A stretch of DNA of 38,141 nt, taken from contig JAIOPD010000051.1 of NCBI GenBank assembly GCA_021414115.1, positions 1-38,141 of the forward strand. The letters run 5' to 3'. How positions within the stretch are numbered: the first letter of the stretch is position 1; each line of letters opens with the position of its first letter. The DNA comes from Planctomycetia bacterium (GTDB lineage Bacteria; Planctomycetota; Planctomycetia; Pirellulales; UBA1268). The position numbers and the translations under genes are program-made. The notes under the pieces were generated by a model. It was not told where the DNA came from and did no database searches. It was given only the letters and a program-made list of their open reading frames with translations. Shown one piece after another: positions 1-9,807 of the stretch.

Positions 1-77
1 CAGCCCCGAACCACACGCCGCAAGAGCCCGCGGCCTTCCGGCCGGTCGGCTTCCCAAGGCACGAGCTCAGCGAGGGA

Positions 78-201
78 CTGCCCGTGCTCCGGGAGCCGGG
101 CTCGGCGGCCAGCGAAGCCAGGATGGCGAAGCGCAGCCGGCATCGAGTGAGCGAAGGGCACGATGCCCGCAGCGAACGTCCGGCTCCCGGGGTACGGGCA
201 G
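78..201. repeat. Imperfect 22-bp inverted repeat with 80-nt spacer
   Basis: Positions 78-99 and 180-201 are reverse complements at 20 of 22 bases, with core CCGGCTCCCGG...ACGGGCAG. The 12-mer CAGCCCCGAACC lies directly at the outer end of the right arm (199-210) and recurs at 1-12, the very edge of the window, so another copy of the unit may begin just outside. The spacer holds repeated AGCGAA words. No protein-like frame is convincing from 1 to 359. The element lies downstream of the minus-strand operon and may be a dispersed intergenic palindromic repeat; that is inference. Confidence 0.55.
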
Positions 202-323
202 CCCCGAACCGTTCACCCACCGGTGGGAACTCGAGCGTGGGCGTGCCAGGCCCGCGCGGGCACCGTCCCAGTGCCACCCGGATTCCCCGCGCTCGCGCTT
301 GGGGCTTCCCGATCGGAGGCAGC

Positions 324-341
324 GCCGGAGGTTACTCCGGC
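324..341 (-). terminator. Hairpin just after the operon's last stop codon
   Basis: GCCGGAG and CTCCGGC form a perfect 7-bp stem with a GTTA loop, starting 18 nt beyond the stop of the last minus-strand gene. No T-run follows, so it is not a textbook intrinsic terminator. It may act as a 3'-end stabiliser or be coincidental. Confidence 0.25.
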
Positions 342-359
342 CCGTTCGCTGGCCATCCG

Positions 360-1958
360 TTACTCCGCCAGGCCCGACACGATGTCCCGCGCGGCCCGTT
401 CGATCGCCCGCTGCCGCTCGGCCAACCGGTCGAGCACGGCGCGGACTTCGGGCTGGGCGGCGTGATCGGTGTCGTCGAGCACCTGCGCGAACCGCCGGGT
501 GCGGGTGTTGACCCGCATCTGCAGGGCGCGGAGCATCTTGAGCTCGGCGAGCTTGTCGACCAACGGCTGTTCCCCCGGCTCGCCCGCGCGGCCTCCGGGA
601 GCGCCGCCGGCCTCTTCTTCCTGCCGCGCTTGCTGCGCCTTCTCGACCGCCGCGAGCATCTCCTCGAGTCCAGTCACGATGTCGCCCACGATGCCGATTG
701 TCTCGCGTCCGGCGTCGCCGCGGCCCAGCCGAGCCGCCGCCTGAACGGAGTCGTCGTGGACCTGTTCGAGCGCCTGCGGGATCGCGACCGCGGTGCCGTC
801 GTCTCGCACGAGCGTCATCGCCTTCGCGGCCTCGTTCGTGATCGCCGTCTGCTCACGGCCGAGCCGGGCGGCTTCGAGCTGCCGCTCCCGCTGAGACTGG
901 CCGCCGGCCGCCGCCGCGAGCTTTTCCGCGTCGGCGAGCACGGACCGCTCGGCCCGGAGCATCCCGCGCAGCCGTGACTCCAGATTCACCAGCAGCCGCT
1001 CCACTTCCTGCTCGCGGAGTTGCCGGAGGATCTCCTCGAGCTCCGCCCGGGCGGTCTCCAGTTCCTCGATCGCCTTCTCCTGCTCGCGTCGCGCGTCGCG
1101 ACGCTTGGCGTCGTCGAGCCGCTCGCGGGCCTGTCGCATGCGGCGTTCCGCAGCCTGCAGCCGCTGCCGCGTCCGCCGCGCGCGGGCCGCATCGTCGTCC
1201 CCCTCGGCCGCTGGATCGCCAGCCGCGTCCGGTGGTTCGCCCGCGTCGCCCGACGGCTGCGCCGGCTCGCCGTCGCTCCCCTCGGCGGGCGGTGTGGAGG
1301 GCCGAAGCGGGGCACCGTCGGGAGGCGACTCCGCAGGCTTGCCCCCGTCGGCCGCGGGCTCGCGGTCGTCGATCCGCCGGGCGAAGGCGTCGATCTCTGC
1401 GCCCAGCGCACTCGCCTCGTCGGCGGCCGCTCGCTGCCGCTCGGCCAGTTTCGCCTCCTCATCGCCGGCCTCCGTCGAGCCCTCGATGTCCTTCTGTCTC
1501 GCGATCAGCTTCGTGACCCGCCCGATGAAAGCCCGCACCTCTTTCTTCGTGTCGGCGATCCGAGACTCGCCCGCCCCCGACTCGAGCAACTGGAGCAGCG
1601 ATTGAAGCTGCGCGATCGCATCCTGCTGGCTCGTGCCCGCCTTGAGCAGCTGCCCCTGTTCGAGCAGCGTCACGATCGCCGCCACCCGGTCACCCACCTG
1701 CTCCTCGCGGGCCCGTTCAAACGTGGACCGCAGGACCGCGGCGCGGCGTGGATCGGTGGCGGCGAGCAGATCGGCCAGCCGCAGGAACGACCGCTCGAGT
1801 TCACGATAGCGCTCGAGCAGTTCGGCCTCCCGGGCCGCCAATTCGGCCGTCGGCCGCGGCGTCTCGGCGGCGATGGCCGCACGGACGATCAGCCCCGTGG
1901 ACAACAGCAGCAGGAGAACGAGACGGCTCGTCCCTCGTCGACACCTCGGCTCGATCAT
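360..1958 (-). CDS. Secreted coiled-coil protein of unknown function, last gene of operon
   Basis: A 532-aa protein with an N-terminal signal peptide (basic MIEPRCRRGTSR, then a Leu/Val-rich core and an Ala-X-Ala-like site near residue 30). The rest is mostly charged alpha-helical and coiled-coil sequence: Glu/Arg/Ala-rich heptads at about 40-180 and 255-350. An acidic, Pro/Gly/Ala-rich linker separates them at about 200-255. No enzymatic motif is visible. The start overlaps the upstream gene's stop as ATGA (1955-1958), indicating translational coupling. It ends the MoxR/DUF58/VWA operon, so a periplasmic structural or scaffold role is plausible, but the function is unknown. Confidence 0.8.
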   Translation of the reverse strand: MIEPRCRRGTSRLVLLLLLSTGLIVRAAIAAETPRPTAELAAREAELLERYRELERSFLRLADLLAATDPRRAAVLRSTFERAREEQVGDRVAAIVTLLEQGQLLKAGTSQQDAIAQLQSLLQLLESGAGESRIADTKKEVRAFIGRVTKLIARQKDIEGSTEAGDEEAKLAERQRAAADEASALGAEIDAFARRIDDREPAADGGKPAESPPDGAPLRPSTPPAEGSDGEPAQPSGDAGEPPDAAGDPAAEGDDDAARARRTRQRLQAAERRMRQARERLDDAKRRDARREQEKAIEELETARAELEEILRQLREQEVERLLVNLESRLRGMLRAERSVLADAEKLAAAAGGQSQRERQLEAARLGREQTAITNEAAKAMTLVRDDGTAVAIPQALEQVHDDSVQAAARLGRGDAGRETIGIVGDIVTGLEEMLAAVEKAQQARQEEEAGGAPGGRAGEPGEQPLVDKLAELKMLRALQMRVNTRTRRFAQVLDDTDHAAQPEVRAVLDRLAERQRAIERAARDIVSGLAE

Positions 1959-4171
1959 GGCGACTCCAGAGCCTCGCGGCCGCGCTTCCGCTGTCGTTCG
2001 AGCGTCTCTTCGCGGATCTCCTCCTGCGTGCGGATCACGCCGCGGAGCCGCTCGATCACCTCGTTGACCGACTCGAGTTCGAGCATCCGCTCGAGCACCG
2101 CCCGCAGGCGGGCCAGCGCCAGATCGACCAGCCGCACCAGGCTGCGGCGATCGATCGACGAGCCACCGTTCCTCGCGGTGGCCCGGCAGGCCCGCGCCAC
2201 CGCGTCGAGCTCCCCCGCGACGACGGCCGACAGCGGTTCGGCGATCTGTGTCAGTAGCCGGGCCTCGATCTCCGGCGTGAGCAACGCGTTGTTGGCCAGC
2301 TCCCGAGCGATCCCACGAAACTCCGCGGCGATCTCGGATGTCTCGCCACTGGCGCGGACGGTCGCCTCGCCGCAGCGAGCGAGTGCCGGTGCGGAGGAGC
2401 CGGCATCGTCGGTTCGCGGTTCAGCCGTCACGATTTCGCGGGCCTTGGCAAAATCATCGATGGCCGCCTCGAACCGGCGGCGGAGAAGGATCTCGCGAGC
2501 CTCGAGCATCGCCCGCAGCGTCTCGGGGGAGACCACATCCAGCGTCCAGGTGTCGCTTCGCCCTTCGTTCGCTTCGGCATCGAGCGAGCAGGTGTCGCGG
2601 GCCGACACGACGACCTCGAGCCGCGCTCCGACGGGCAACCCAAGGCCGGCGAGCGGCACGACCTCCGGCTGAGCGGCCGGCAGCTCCACCATCGGCTCCC
2701 CGCCGCGCACGCGGGCGATCGGGAGCGTGCGTTCGAGCTCGCCCGCGGCCAGCATCACCGCGGCATTGCCGAGGGCATGGTCGTCGGAGATCACCCCCTC
2801 GATCGACAGCATCGCCTGCGGCGTGACCGCCGACGAGATGCCGACGAGCCGCACCGCAACCTCGGGCCGCGCGTCCGGTACCGCCGAAAACACGACCACC
2901 ACGGGATCGCGGTTCACCAGGCCCACGGTGTCGGTCAGATGCACGAGCACCGCGGTGTCGGCGTCGATCGCGGGGATCTGCCCGCTGATCGTCCGCGTTT
3001 CCGCTGCACCGGGCTCGAGGCTCGTTATCACCCGCTCCGCCCTCGCATCGCCGCCGGCCGGTCGCACCGCGAGCGTGGCGGCCGCGAGCGGCTTGGTCGA
3101 CGTGCAGGCAAACTCGACCGCGGCTCCGCGAGGCACCTGCACCAGTCGGCTGGCGACGAGCTCACGGGATCCGCCGCCGAGATACTCAGGCAGTGCGGCG
3201 ATGATCCTGACCTCGGCGATCGCGGGGGGATCGGCCACGACGATGCGCAGGCCGCGCAGCCGGGCATCGCCTCCCCGCACTTCGACCATGAGATCGTCAT
3301 CGATCCGCTTGAGCACATGGCCGAACAACTGCCCGGCGTCGGTGGGTCCGCCCCGGGTGCCCATGCGTTCCGTTCGCCAGCCGTCGCGGCCCCGGGTGCG
3401 GAGTTCCACGACCTCGGGCATGGTTCCCTGCGCCCGCGCCAGCACCATCACATCGACGTCGACCCCGCGGGCCACCGTGCGCACCCCGGCGGCGAAGTCG
3501 ACGGCCTCGAGCGTGACACGCCGCGGCCAGGGATCGTCGGCGAGCAGCAGCAGTCGCCGCGCCCACGCCGTCGCCACGCCCGGGCTCGACGTGGCGGCGG
3601 CCGCGGTCGCCGCCAGCGTCACGAGCGCCGTGAGCGCCACGCCCATGAGCCGCGCGCGTCGAAAGAGCGCCTCGGGCCGCACGCGATCGACGAGCGCCAC
3701 CGCCCCTGCGATCGTGCGGTCGACGAGTTCGCGATCGACAGACTCGTCCTCGCCGGCCAGGTCGCCAACCGTGGCACTGCGACGAGCGCGGGCATAGGCG
3801 ACCGCGGTCGAGAGCCCGTCGCGAAACCCGGGATGCGTCCGCTCGATCGCCAGGGCGAGCGACTCGTCGGTGAGCGGCACGCTCAGCCGGGTCACGAGCC
3901 GGGTCACGAGGATCCAGACGATGGTCGCCATGGCGGCGGCGAGGATGCAGCCCCGCACCCAGGCCGGCGGCTCGATCAGCCAGTCGATCGCCAGAGAGAG
4001 CCAGGCCGCCGCGAGGGCAGCGAGGAGGGCGAGTGCCAGCGACTCGATCCAGATCCAGCGACCTGCCTGCCGGCGAATGGAGGCGAGGAGCGCCAGCAGC
4101 GGCGCGGCTGAAACCGCCGCCTCTTCAGGGGGCGTCGCGGGCGGAACGGCGGGTGACACGGTCGCAGCCAT
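1955..4171 (-). CDS. DUF4175-like large membrane protein
   Basis: A 738-aa protein. Two hydrophobic helices lie near residues 41-63 and 73-95 and a third near 173-196. A long extracytoplasmic beta-rich middle follows (about 200-545) and then an alpha-helical, charged C-terminus with coiled-coil character (about 550-738). This plan, and the position after the VWA proteins of a MoxR cluster, fit the DUF4175-like proteins of planctomycetes and other Gram-negatives. The start lies 3 nt after the upstream stop and its own stop overlaps the next start, so all three genes are coupled. No catalytic motif is recognised. The family assignment rests on architecture and context rather than on a diagnostic motif. 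Confidence 0.7.
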   Translation of the reverse strand: MAATVSPAVPPATPPEEAAVSAAPLLALLASIRRQAGRWIWIESLALALLAALAAAWLSLAIDWLIEPPAWVRGCILAAAMATIVWILVTRLVTRLSVPLTDESLALAIERTHPGFRDGLSTAVAYARARRSATVGDLAGEDESVDRELVDRTIAGAVALVDRVRPEALFRRARLMGVALTALVTLAATAAAATSSPGVATAWARRLLLLADDPWPRRVTLEAVDFAAGVRTVARGVDVDVMVLARAQGTMPEVVELRTRGRDGWRTERMGTRGGPTDAGQLFGHVLKRIDDDLMVEVRGGDARLRGLRIVVADPPAIAEVRIIAALPEYLGGGSRELVASRLVQVPRGAAVEFACTSTKPLAAATLAVRPAGGDARAERVITSLEPGAAETRTISGQIPAIDADTAVLVHLTDTVGLVNRDPVVVVFSAVPDARPEVAVRLVGISSAVTPQAMLSIEGVISDDHALGNAAVMLAAGELERTLPIARVRGGEPMVELPAAQPEVVPLAGLGLPVGARLEVVVSARDTCSLDAEANEGRSDTWTLDVVSPETLRAMLEAREILLRRRFEAAIDDFAKAREIVTAEPRTDDAGSSAPALARCGEATVRASGETSEIAAEFRGIARELANNALLTPEIEARLLTQIAEPLSAVVAGELDAVARACRATARNGGSSIDRRSLVRLVDLALARLRAVLERMLELESVNEVIERLRGVIRTQEEIREETLERQRKRGREALESP

Positions 4172-4174
4172 CGG

Positions 4175-6577
4175 TCAGGCGAGCCTCGCGAGCCGGCGGA
4201 CAATCCATTCGATGCACAGGAAACCGCAGCCCGCAGCGAGCAAAATGGAGTTGAGCGTCTGTTTGAAGCCGGCGTCGGCGGCACCGGTCTCGTATTCGCG
4301 TCGCGACCGATCGGGTATCGAGTCGACGAGCGACCGCACCGCCTCGGCGGTGAGTCCGCCATCGGCGAGGAACCGTGGCGTCGCCCCGCCGACGACCGCG
4401 ATCTGCGACAGCAGGCCCCGATCGAGCTTCGGGTTGGCGAGTTCGCGATCCGGCAGCTGCACCTGAATGCGCCGCGACAGCGGCTCGCCGTCGCCCGTGG
4501 ACGTATCGACCTCGATCTGCCAGCCGCCTTCCCGCGACGCCACGAACGATCCCTGGAACGTCCCCGGCCGGGCCGGCTCTGCGGCGAGCGGCACCTTGAG
4601 CCGTGTGCCGTCGGGCGCGATCGCCTCGAAGGAGGCCACGCGCTGCATCAGCGCCGGATCGGCGGCCACCACGCGGACCGTGACGGTGCCGCCCACGGGG
4701 AAGCGGTCGCGATCGACGATCAGCCGCCCGCGGCGGGCCCCGCGCATGAGCCGGCCCTGCGAAACGTGCCGCACCAGCTGCGTCGCCAGCCGCTCATAGG
4801 CGGCGTCCTCGACCGCCCGTAACCGCCAGAGTTCACCGCTGCCGACGGCCAACACGATCCCCGATCCATAGAACTGCCCCGCGAGATAGATGCTCTCCCG
4901 CCCGTTGCCGACCGCCGCCCCGACCCGGGCGTAGACGGTGGCACCGGGTTTCGCGCCGGCGGAGGAACAACAGGAATAAACGCCGGGAAACTCCTGCCAC
5001 ACCTGCTCGCTGGCGGTGCGGCTGCCGGCGAGCCAGAGAAACTCCGCTTCGGTACCCTCGCGGGTGAACGTGAGCGGCCGCGGCTCGGCATTGGGTGCGG
5101 AATCGACGGCAGCGACCTGCCCCGGCCGCCGGAGTTCGACGGGATACAGGTCGCGGATGACCGCCGTCCGTTGATCGGCGAGCCAGGCGTCCATGAAGAC
5201 CGGCCCCGCGGAGAGTACCAGTCCGCCCGACTCGGCGGCCACCCACCGCTCGAGCCGCGCCTGTGCCGCGGCATCGAGCAGCCGCCAGTCGTAGTCGAAC
5301 GCGACGATGGCGTCGTACTCGCCGAGCAGGTCGTCGGATGCCGGAAAGGCGTCGAGGATCCGCCGCGCATCCTGCGAGATGCCAGCGGCCGCCGTTCCCA
5401 AGAGGACGTCCACAGCGAAGCTCTTGTCGCGCTCGAGCAGGTTTCGCATGAACTGGTACTCGCGGCCCGGACCACCCGCCATGAGCAGCACCTGCGTGAC
5501 GCGATCGACCACCTCGACATCGGTCACCTGCACGTCGTCGGCCGGGGTGCGGTCCCCGGCCGGCGGATCGACGCGGACCACGAGCGTGCGGCGTCCGGTC
5601 GTCGCGAGCCCTGGCACGTCGAAGCGGACGGGCACGAGTTCGCCATCGGCGCCGAGCGCGGCCTCGACCGTGTCGAGCACCCTGCCCTGCCCTTTCTCAT
5701 CGGCGGACCGTTCCGCGAGTTCGACGCGCACCCGCCGGTCCACCAGTCCCTGCGACTGCAGAAACCCCGTGACGGCGAACCGGTCACCGGGAAAGACACG
5801 CGCCGGTGCGAGCAGGTCGGCCACGCGGACATTGGCCGGAAGCACGTCGGCGCCGATCCCGATCGGATGCACCGGCACGCCGGCGGCGGCCGCGGCAGCC
5901 GCGGCGACACGCGGATCGATGCCGGCATTGTGGCCACCGTCGGAGAGCAGGATTACCCCTGCGAGCACGGCGGACGATTCGGCGTCGAGCACCCGGGTGA
6001 TGGCCTCGCCGAGTCGTGTTTCATAGCCGCGGGCTGCCAGCCGTTCCTGCCACGGGGTCGGCGCGGCGGGCTCGGCGCCGGCAGCATCAGCGGCACGAGG
6101 CAGGCGGAGCACCGGCTCCGCATCGGCGTCGAACCGCCACAGGCTCACCTCATGCTCGCGCCGCAGGCTCTCGAGCAGCCCCCCGGTCTCGAGCAGGTCG
6201 AGGGCCTGCCTCGACCGCGAGGCGGCGGGATCGTCCGCGTCGGCGAGCGACATGCTGGCGCTTGAATCGACGAGCACCGCGACCCGCGACGGCAGGTCGA
6301 TCTCATGCTCGGCGATCCGCTCGAAGTCGAGCAACGCAGCGGCCAGGGCGGCGAAGGCGGCGAGTCGCAGGGCGGCAAGCGCGACCGCCATAGCCGGATG
6401 CAGGTCGGCCGCGTCGCGGCGATACATCCACGAAACGAGCGTGGCGATCGCGCCGACCGCGAGGAGGGCCGCCGGCATCTGCCACCACTCGTCGAAGCCC
6501 TCGACGAGCCGGCTCGCGACACGATGCCGCACGTCGGCGGCAGCGAGAAGACACGGCAGTGAATACGGTGCTGGCAT
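4175..6577 (-). CDS. Membrane-anchored VWA-domain protein
   Basis: An 800-aa protein. Hydrophobic helices lie near residues 34-51 and 62-83, followed by a von Willebrand factor A domain whose MIDAS motif DSSAS is at 104-108. A second VWA landmark, LLSDGGHNAG, comes about 110 residues later. A long beta-rich and glutamine-amidotransferase-like middle follows; such a fold is usual in this family, though I see no complete catalytic triad. A C-terminal helix lies near residues 775-795. The intact DxSxS suggests metal-dependent ligand binding at the membrane. ATG start; 15 nt separate it from the upstream BatA-like gene. It is probably the second VWA component of the MoxR-linked envelope complex; the substrate is unknown. 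Confidence 0.82.
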   Translation of the reverse strand: MPAPYSLPCLLAAADVRHRVASRLVEGFDEWWQMPAALLAVGAIATLVSWMYRRDAADLHPAMAVALAALRLAAFAALAAALLDFERIAEHEIDLPSRVAVLVDSSASMSLADADDPAASRSRQALDLLETGGLLESLRREHEVSLWRFDADAEPVLRLPRAADAAGAEPAAPTPWQERLAARGYETRLGEAITRVLDAESSAVLAGVILLSDGGHNAGIDPRVAAAAAAAAGVPVHPIGIGADVLPANVRVADLLAPARVFPGDRFAVTGFLQSQGLVDRRVRVELAERSADEKGQGRVLDTVEAALGADGELVPVRFDVPGLATTGRRTLVVRVDPPAGDRTPADDVQVTDVEVVDRVTQVLLMAGGPGREYQFMRNLLERDKSFAVDVLLGTAAAGISQDARRILDAFPASDDLLGEYDAIVAFDYDWRLLDAAAQARLERWVAAESGGLVLSAGPVFMDAWLADQRTAVIRDLYPVELRRPGQVAAVDSAPNAEPRPLTFTREGTEAEFLWLAGSRTASEQVWQEFPGVYSCCSSAGAKPGATVYARVGAAVGNGRESIYLAGQFYGSGIVLAVGSGELWRLRAVEDAAYERLATQLVRHVSQGRLMRGARRGRLIVDRDRFPVGGTVTVRVVAADPALMQRVASFEAIAPDGTRLKVPLAAEPARPGTFQGSFVASREGGWQIEVDTSTGDGEPLSRRIQVQLPDRELANPKLDRGLLSQIAVVGGATPRFLADGGLTAEAVRSLVDSIPDRSRREYETGAADAGFKQTLNSILLAAGCGFLCIEWIVRRLARLA

Positions 6578-6592
6578 GACGTGCAGACGGCG

Positions 6593-8872
6593 TCAGGTCG
6601 CCGCGGTGCGGCGGGAAACGGGATGATATCCGGCCGCATACGCGACGGTCTGTTCGAGTAGGAGAACGACGACGAGCGTCACAAGCAGCGGCACCACCAG
6701 CGACGTGCCGGCCAGACCGCCCGCCGCCGCCTCGAAGGTATCGGCATGGTCGAGGCGGTAGGGCAGGCCACCGGTCTCGCGGTTCAGACGCTCGCGGCCG
6801 ATCCGCTCGAGTCGTCCCTCGCCCGGGTCGACGTTGACCGCGATCAATCGCTCGCGCTCGGTGCCGTCGCCCCTTCGCCAGCGGGCCTCGTAGACGCCGG
6901 CCACCAGCGCGGCCGGAAGCCGCGCCTCGAGCAGGTGCCCCTCCGCGACCGCCGCCGACTGCCGCACGACGTCGCCGGCGGGGGGCACGAGGAAATCAAC
7001 CTCGACCTCATCGACTCCCGCTTCGAGCCGCACGGCGACGGGATCTCCGACGACGAGCGAATCGGCCTGCCTCCTGATTCGCGCCAGATGACTCTCCAGT
7101 TCGAGGAGCACCACGACCCAGCTGGGATTGCCGCGGGCCCAGTTGTTCCAGGTCGGCGCCGCGGTGGTCAGCACCGCGACGACGAGCCCGTCGCCAAACG
7201 GTCTCTCGACCATGAGCGGCTGCCCGGTCCGCAACGAGAGCACACGGCGCACGCCGTGCTCCGCAGGATCATGCCCGCGTTCGACCGCCATCACGCGGTC
7301 GACCCGCACCGCATCGACGAGCGGATTCCGCTGCCCCGAAAGCACCGCCACCACCGGGTGGTCCTCCACGACGAGATCGGGCACCGGCGTTTCCGTCGTG
7401 CCGGGCAGCAGATCGACCGCTCCGGCCAGCGGAACCGGAAAGAGCCCCGCGCCCCCGCGATGCAAGGTCGCGTTCACCGTGCCCGCCTCGGTCCGCGGCC
7501 CGCAGAAAAAGACGACCCCGCCGCCACCGCGGGCATAGGCCTCGAGGGCCTGAATCTCGCCGGCCTCCAGCCGCTCGACGTCGAGCACCCAGACCACGTC
7601 GAACTTCGTGAGATCGGCCGTCGCGAGCGTCCGAGGGGACTCGACCTGCGGCCGCAGGCCCGTCGGCGCACCGGAGCCGGGCGCCAGCGCCGTGGCCACA
7701 TAGAAGGCATCGCCCGTCACGCCGCCGGCTCGCGGATCGCCGTCGATGACGAGCACGTCCACCCGGTCGACGACCTCGACCACGGCCCGGCGAACGTCGT
7801 CGGCGGGCAGCACGTCGGCCGGCACCGCCGCCTCGAGCGGGTGTCCCCCAGGCGACGTGAACCGCACGTCAAAGCGGCGCACGGCGGCGCCGCCCGCGGG
7901 GATCTCGTCGATGCGAACTCCCGGACGGCTCCCACCATCCTCGCGGAGCTCGACCATCACGTCCCGCACCGGCACGGCAGAATCGTTGCGAACCTCGACC
8001 TCGACCGGCAGGAGCACTCCGGCGGCCGGCACGCCTCCCATCACCTCCAGCCGCTCGATCGCGAGATTACTCCGGCCGGCGGCATCGGCAGCGCAGTCGA
8101 TGAACCGGATTCCCACGCCCTCCGCGGCCAGCCGGCGGAGCGTCGCCACCATGTCCTCCGCCCGCAGCCAGTCGCGGCTGCGAAAATCGCTCACGATCCA
8201 CAACACCCGGTCGCTGGCGCCGTCGGCCGTGCAAGCCGCGGCCGCCGCCGCCAGCGCTTCGCGGGGCCCCGCCGCGCCGGCCGACACGCGGGCCTGCGCG
8301 ACCACATCCCGCACCGACTGCACCGCGGCAGGTGTGAGCGGCTGCCGCGGCACGAGCAGCCGCGTGGCCGCGGGGCCAGTGCCCGTCACGGCGAGCGCCG
8401 AGGTCAGCCCCACGGCCAGCTCGTGTCGGCCGGTCGTCGCCGCGAGCTCCGTGGCGATCCGTTCCACCACACGCCGGCCCCGGTCAAACGCCGTGGCCGG
8501 TCGGGTGTCGCCTTCAGCCGCGTCCGTGACGGCGTCTCCGCCGCCCGCCAGGTCGCCCATCGAATAACTGTCGTCGAGGACGACCACGTGGGTCGCCGTG
8601 CCGCCGCCGAGCAAGCCGCCGATCGCCTGCCGCCAACGCGGCTGCGCCAGCGCGAGCACGAAACCCGCCACGGCCGCCATCCGCAGGGCGAGCAGGAGCA
8701 ACTGCCGCAGGAGCACCCGTGTCCGATACTTCCGCTGGCTGGCGACGAGAAACTCCATCGCGGCCCAGGGAACCCGCTTGTGCCGCAGGAGATTGATGAG
8801 GTGGATGACCACCGGCACTGCCACGAGCGGCAAGCCCCACCAGAGGAGCGGCGCGAAGTCGAAGGTCGGCAT
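6593..8872 (-). CDS. BatA-like VWA protein with N-terminal BatA membrane domain
   Basis: A 759-aa protein. The first 80 residues form the typical BatA/aerotolerance N-terminal region: a helix at about 8-28, then HKRVPWAAMEFL, then a second helix at about 53-76. A VWA domain follows with MIDAS residues D100, S102 and S104 (DDSYS). The long C-terminal part contains Rossmann-like and beta-sandwich stretches and ends in a membrane helix near 725-748. In bat operons such proteins work with MoxR ATPases and DUF58 proteins in envelope stress tolerance or protein maturation. The gene lies 17 nt downstream of DUF58 and upstream of another VWA gene. Confidence 0.87.
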   Translation of the reverse strand: MPTFDFAPLLWWGLPLVAVPVVIHLINLLRHKRVPWAAMEFLVASQRKYRTRVLLRQLLLLALRMAAVAGFVLALAQPRWRQAIGGLLGGGTATHVVVLDDSYSMGDLAGGGDAVTDAAEGDTRPATAFDRGRRVVERIATELAATTGRHELAVGLTSALAVTGTGPAATRLLVPRQPLTPAAVQSVRDVVAQARVSAGAAGPREALAAAAAACTADGASDRVLWIVSDFRSRDWLRAEDMVATLRRLAAEGVGIRFIDCAADAAGRSNLAIERLEVMGGVPAAGVLLPVEVEVRNDSAVPVRDVMVELREDGGSRPGVRIDEIPAGGAAVRRFDVRFTSPGGHPLEAAVPADVLPADDVRRAVVEVVDRVDVLVIDGDPRAGGVTGDAFYVATALAPGSGAPTGLRPQVESPRTLATADLTKFDVVWVLDVERLEAGEIQALEAYARGGGGVVFFCGPRTEAGTVNATLHRGGAGLFPVPLAGAVDLLPGTTETPVPDLVVEDHPVVAVLSGQRNPLVDAVRVDRVMAVERGHDPAEHGVRRVLSLRTGQPLMVERPFGDGLVVAVLTTAAPTWNNWARGNPSWVVVLLELESHLARIRRQADSLVVGDPVAVRLEAGVDEVEVDFLVPPAGDVVRQSAAVAEGHLLEARLPAALVAGVYEARWRRGDGTERERLIAVNVDPGEGRLERIGRERLNRETGGLPYRLDHADTFEAAAGGLAGTSLVVPLLVTLVVVLLLEQTVAYAAGYHPVSRRTAAT

Positions 8873-8889
8873 GGCTCACGTCGCTCCGG

Positions 8890-9807
8890 CTAGACGGCCA
8901 TGCTCGCACGGCGCGAGAGAAACCGCACGAGCGCCGCATCGACGGGTTCGCCGGTGCGCACCAGCGCGTAATCGCAGCGGATCGCCGTGGCCCGCCTGCG
9001 GACATCCGCCAGAAAGGCATGGACGGCCTCCAAGTAGCCCTCGCGGAGCGCCCGCGGATTGCAGGCGAGGTGGGCGGGGAGTTCGAGCCCCTCGAACCGC
9101 GTCGGCCCCTCGAAGGGAAAGTCGATCTCGTCGTCGTCCATGACGTGCAGCAGCGCCAGGTCGTGGCCCCGCGTCCGCAGGAGCTGGAGTCCTTTGAAGA
9201 TGCCGTCCCGGTCACCGAGCAGATCGGAGATCACGATCACCATGCCGCGCTTCGGCAGGATCTCGGCGGCCGACCGCAATACGCGGAGAAAGTCGCCGGC
9301 CCCGGCGTTGCGGGCCGCCTCGAGCACCTCGCAGACACTCGTCAGGTGCGACCGCTTCGTCCGCGCCGGCACGCTGCTCCGCAGCCGGTCGTCAAACACG
9401 CCGCAGCCCACCGCGTCGCCGTGGGAAAGCGCGAGCCAGGCGAGGCTCGCCGCGAGCGTCGCCGCACACTCGAACTTCGTCGGCCGCGTCCGCCCGCTCG
9501 CCGCGGCACCGCCGTAGTCCATGCTCGTGGAGCCATCCACGAGCAGGGTCAGCCGGAGGTTCGTCTCCTCCTCGTACTCCTTGACGTACAGCCGATCCTG
9601 CCGGCCCCAGACCTTCCAGTCGACGCGGCGGAGATCGTCGCCGCGGACATACTCCCGGTGCTGGAGAAACTCCACGGACTGCCCCTTGAAGGGGCTCTTG
9701 TGAAGGCCGGCCAACACCCCCTCGACCACCGCGCGAGCGCGGAGTTCGAGCCGGTGGATGCGGGCGATCGCCTCAGGACGCAAATATCGTCTGGAACCGC
9801 GGGTCAC
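8890..9807 (-). CDS. DUF58 family protein (VWA-like, MoxR partner)
   Basis: A 305-aa protein. The DUF58 signature is clear at residues 56-80: [14 protein letters not shown] followed by [13 protein letters not shown]-like MIDAS follows (D91, S93, S95 in DGSTS). No membrane helix is seen, so it is a cytoplasmic-type DUF58. The assigned start is GTG at 9807, giving a 35-nt overlap with the MoxR gene; a TTG at 9783 (before LRPEAIARI) is a possible alternative with an 11-nt overlap. DUF58 proteins are almost always encoded next to MoxR ATPases and are thought to relay ATPase action to VWA clients. Confidence 0.9.
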   Translation of the reverse strand: MTRGSRRYLRPEAIARIHRLELRARAVVEGVLAGLHKSPFKGQSVEFLQHREYVRGDDLRRVDWKVWGRQDRLYVKEYEEETNLRLTLLVDGSTSMDYGGAAASGRTRPTKFECAATLAASLAWLALSHGDAVGCGVFDDRLRSSVPARTKRSHLTSVCEVLEAARNAGAGDFLRVLRSAAEILPKRGMVIVISDLLGDRDGIFKGLQLLRTRGHDLALLHVMDDDEIDFPFEGPTRFEGLELPAHLACNPRALREGYLEAVHAFLADVRRRATAIRCDYALVRTGEPVDAALVRFLSRRASMAV

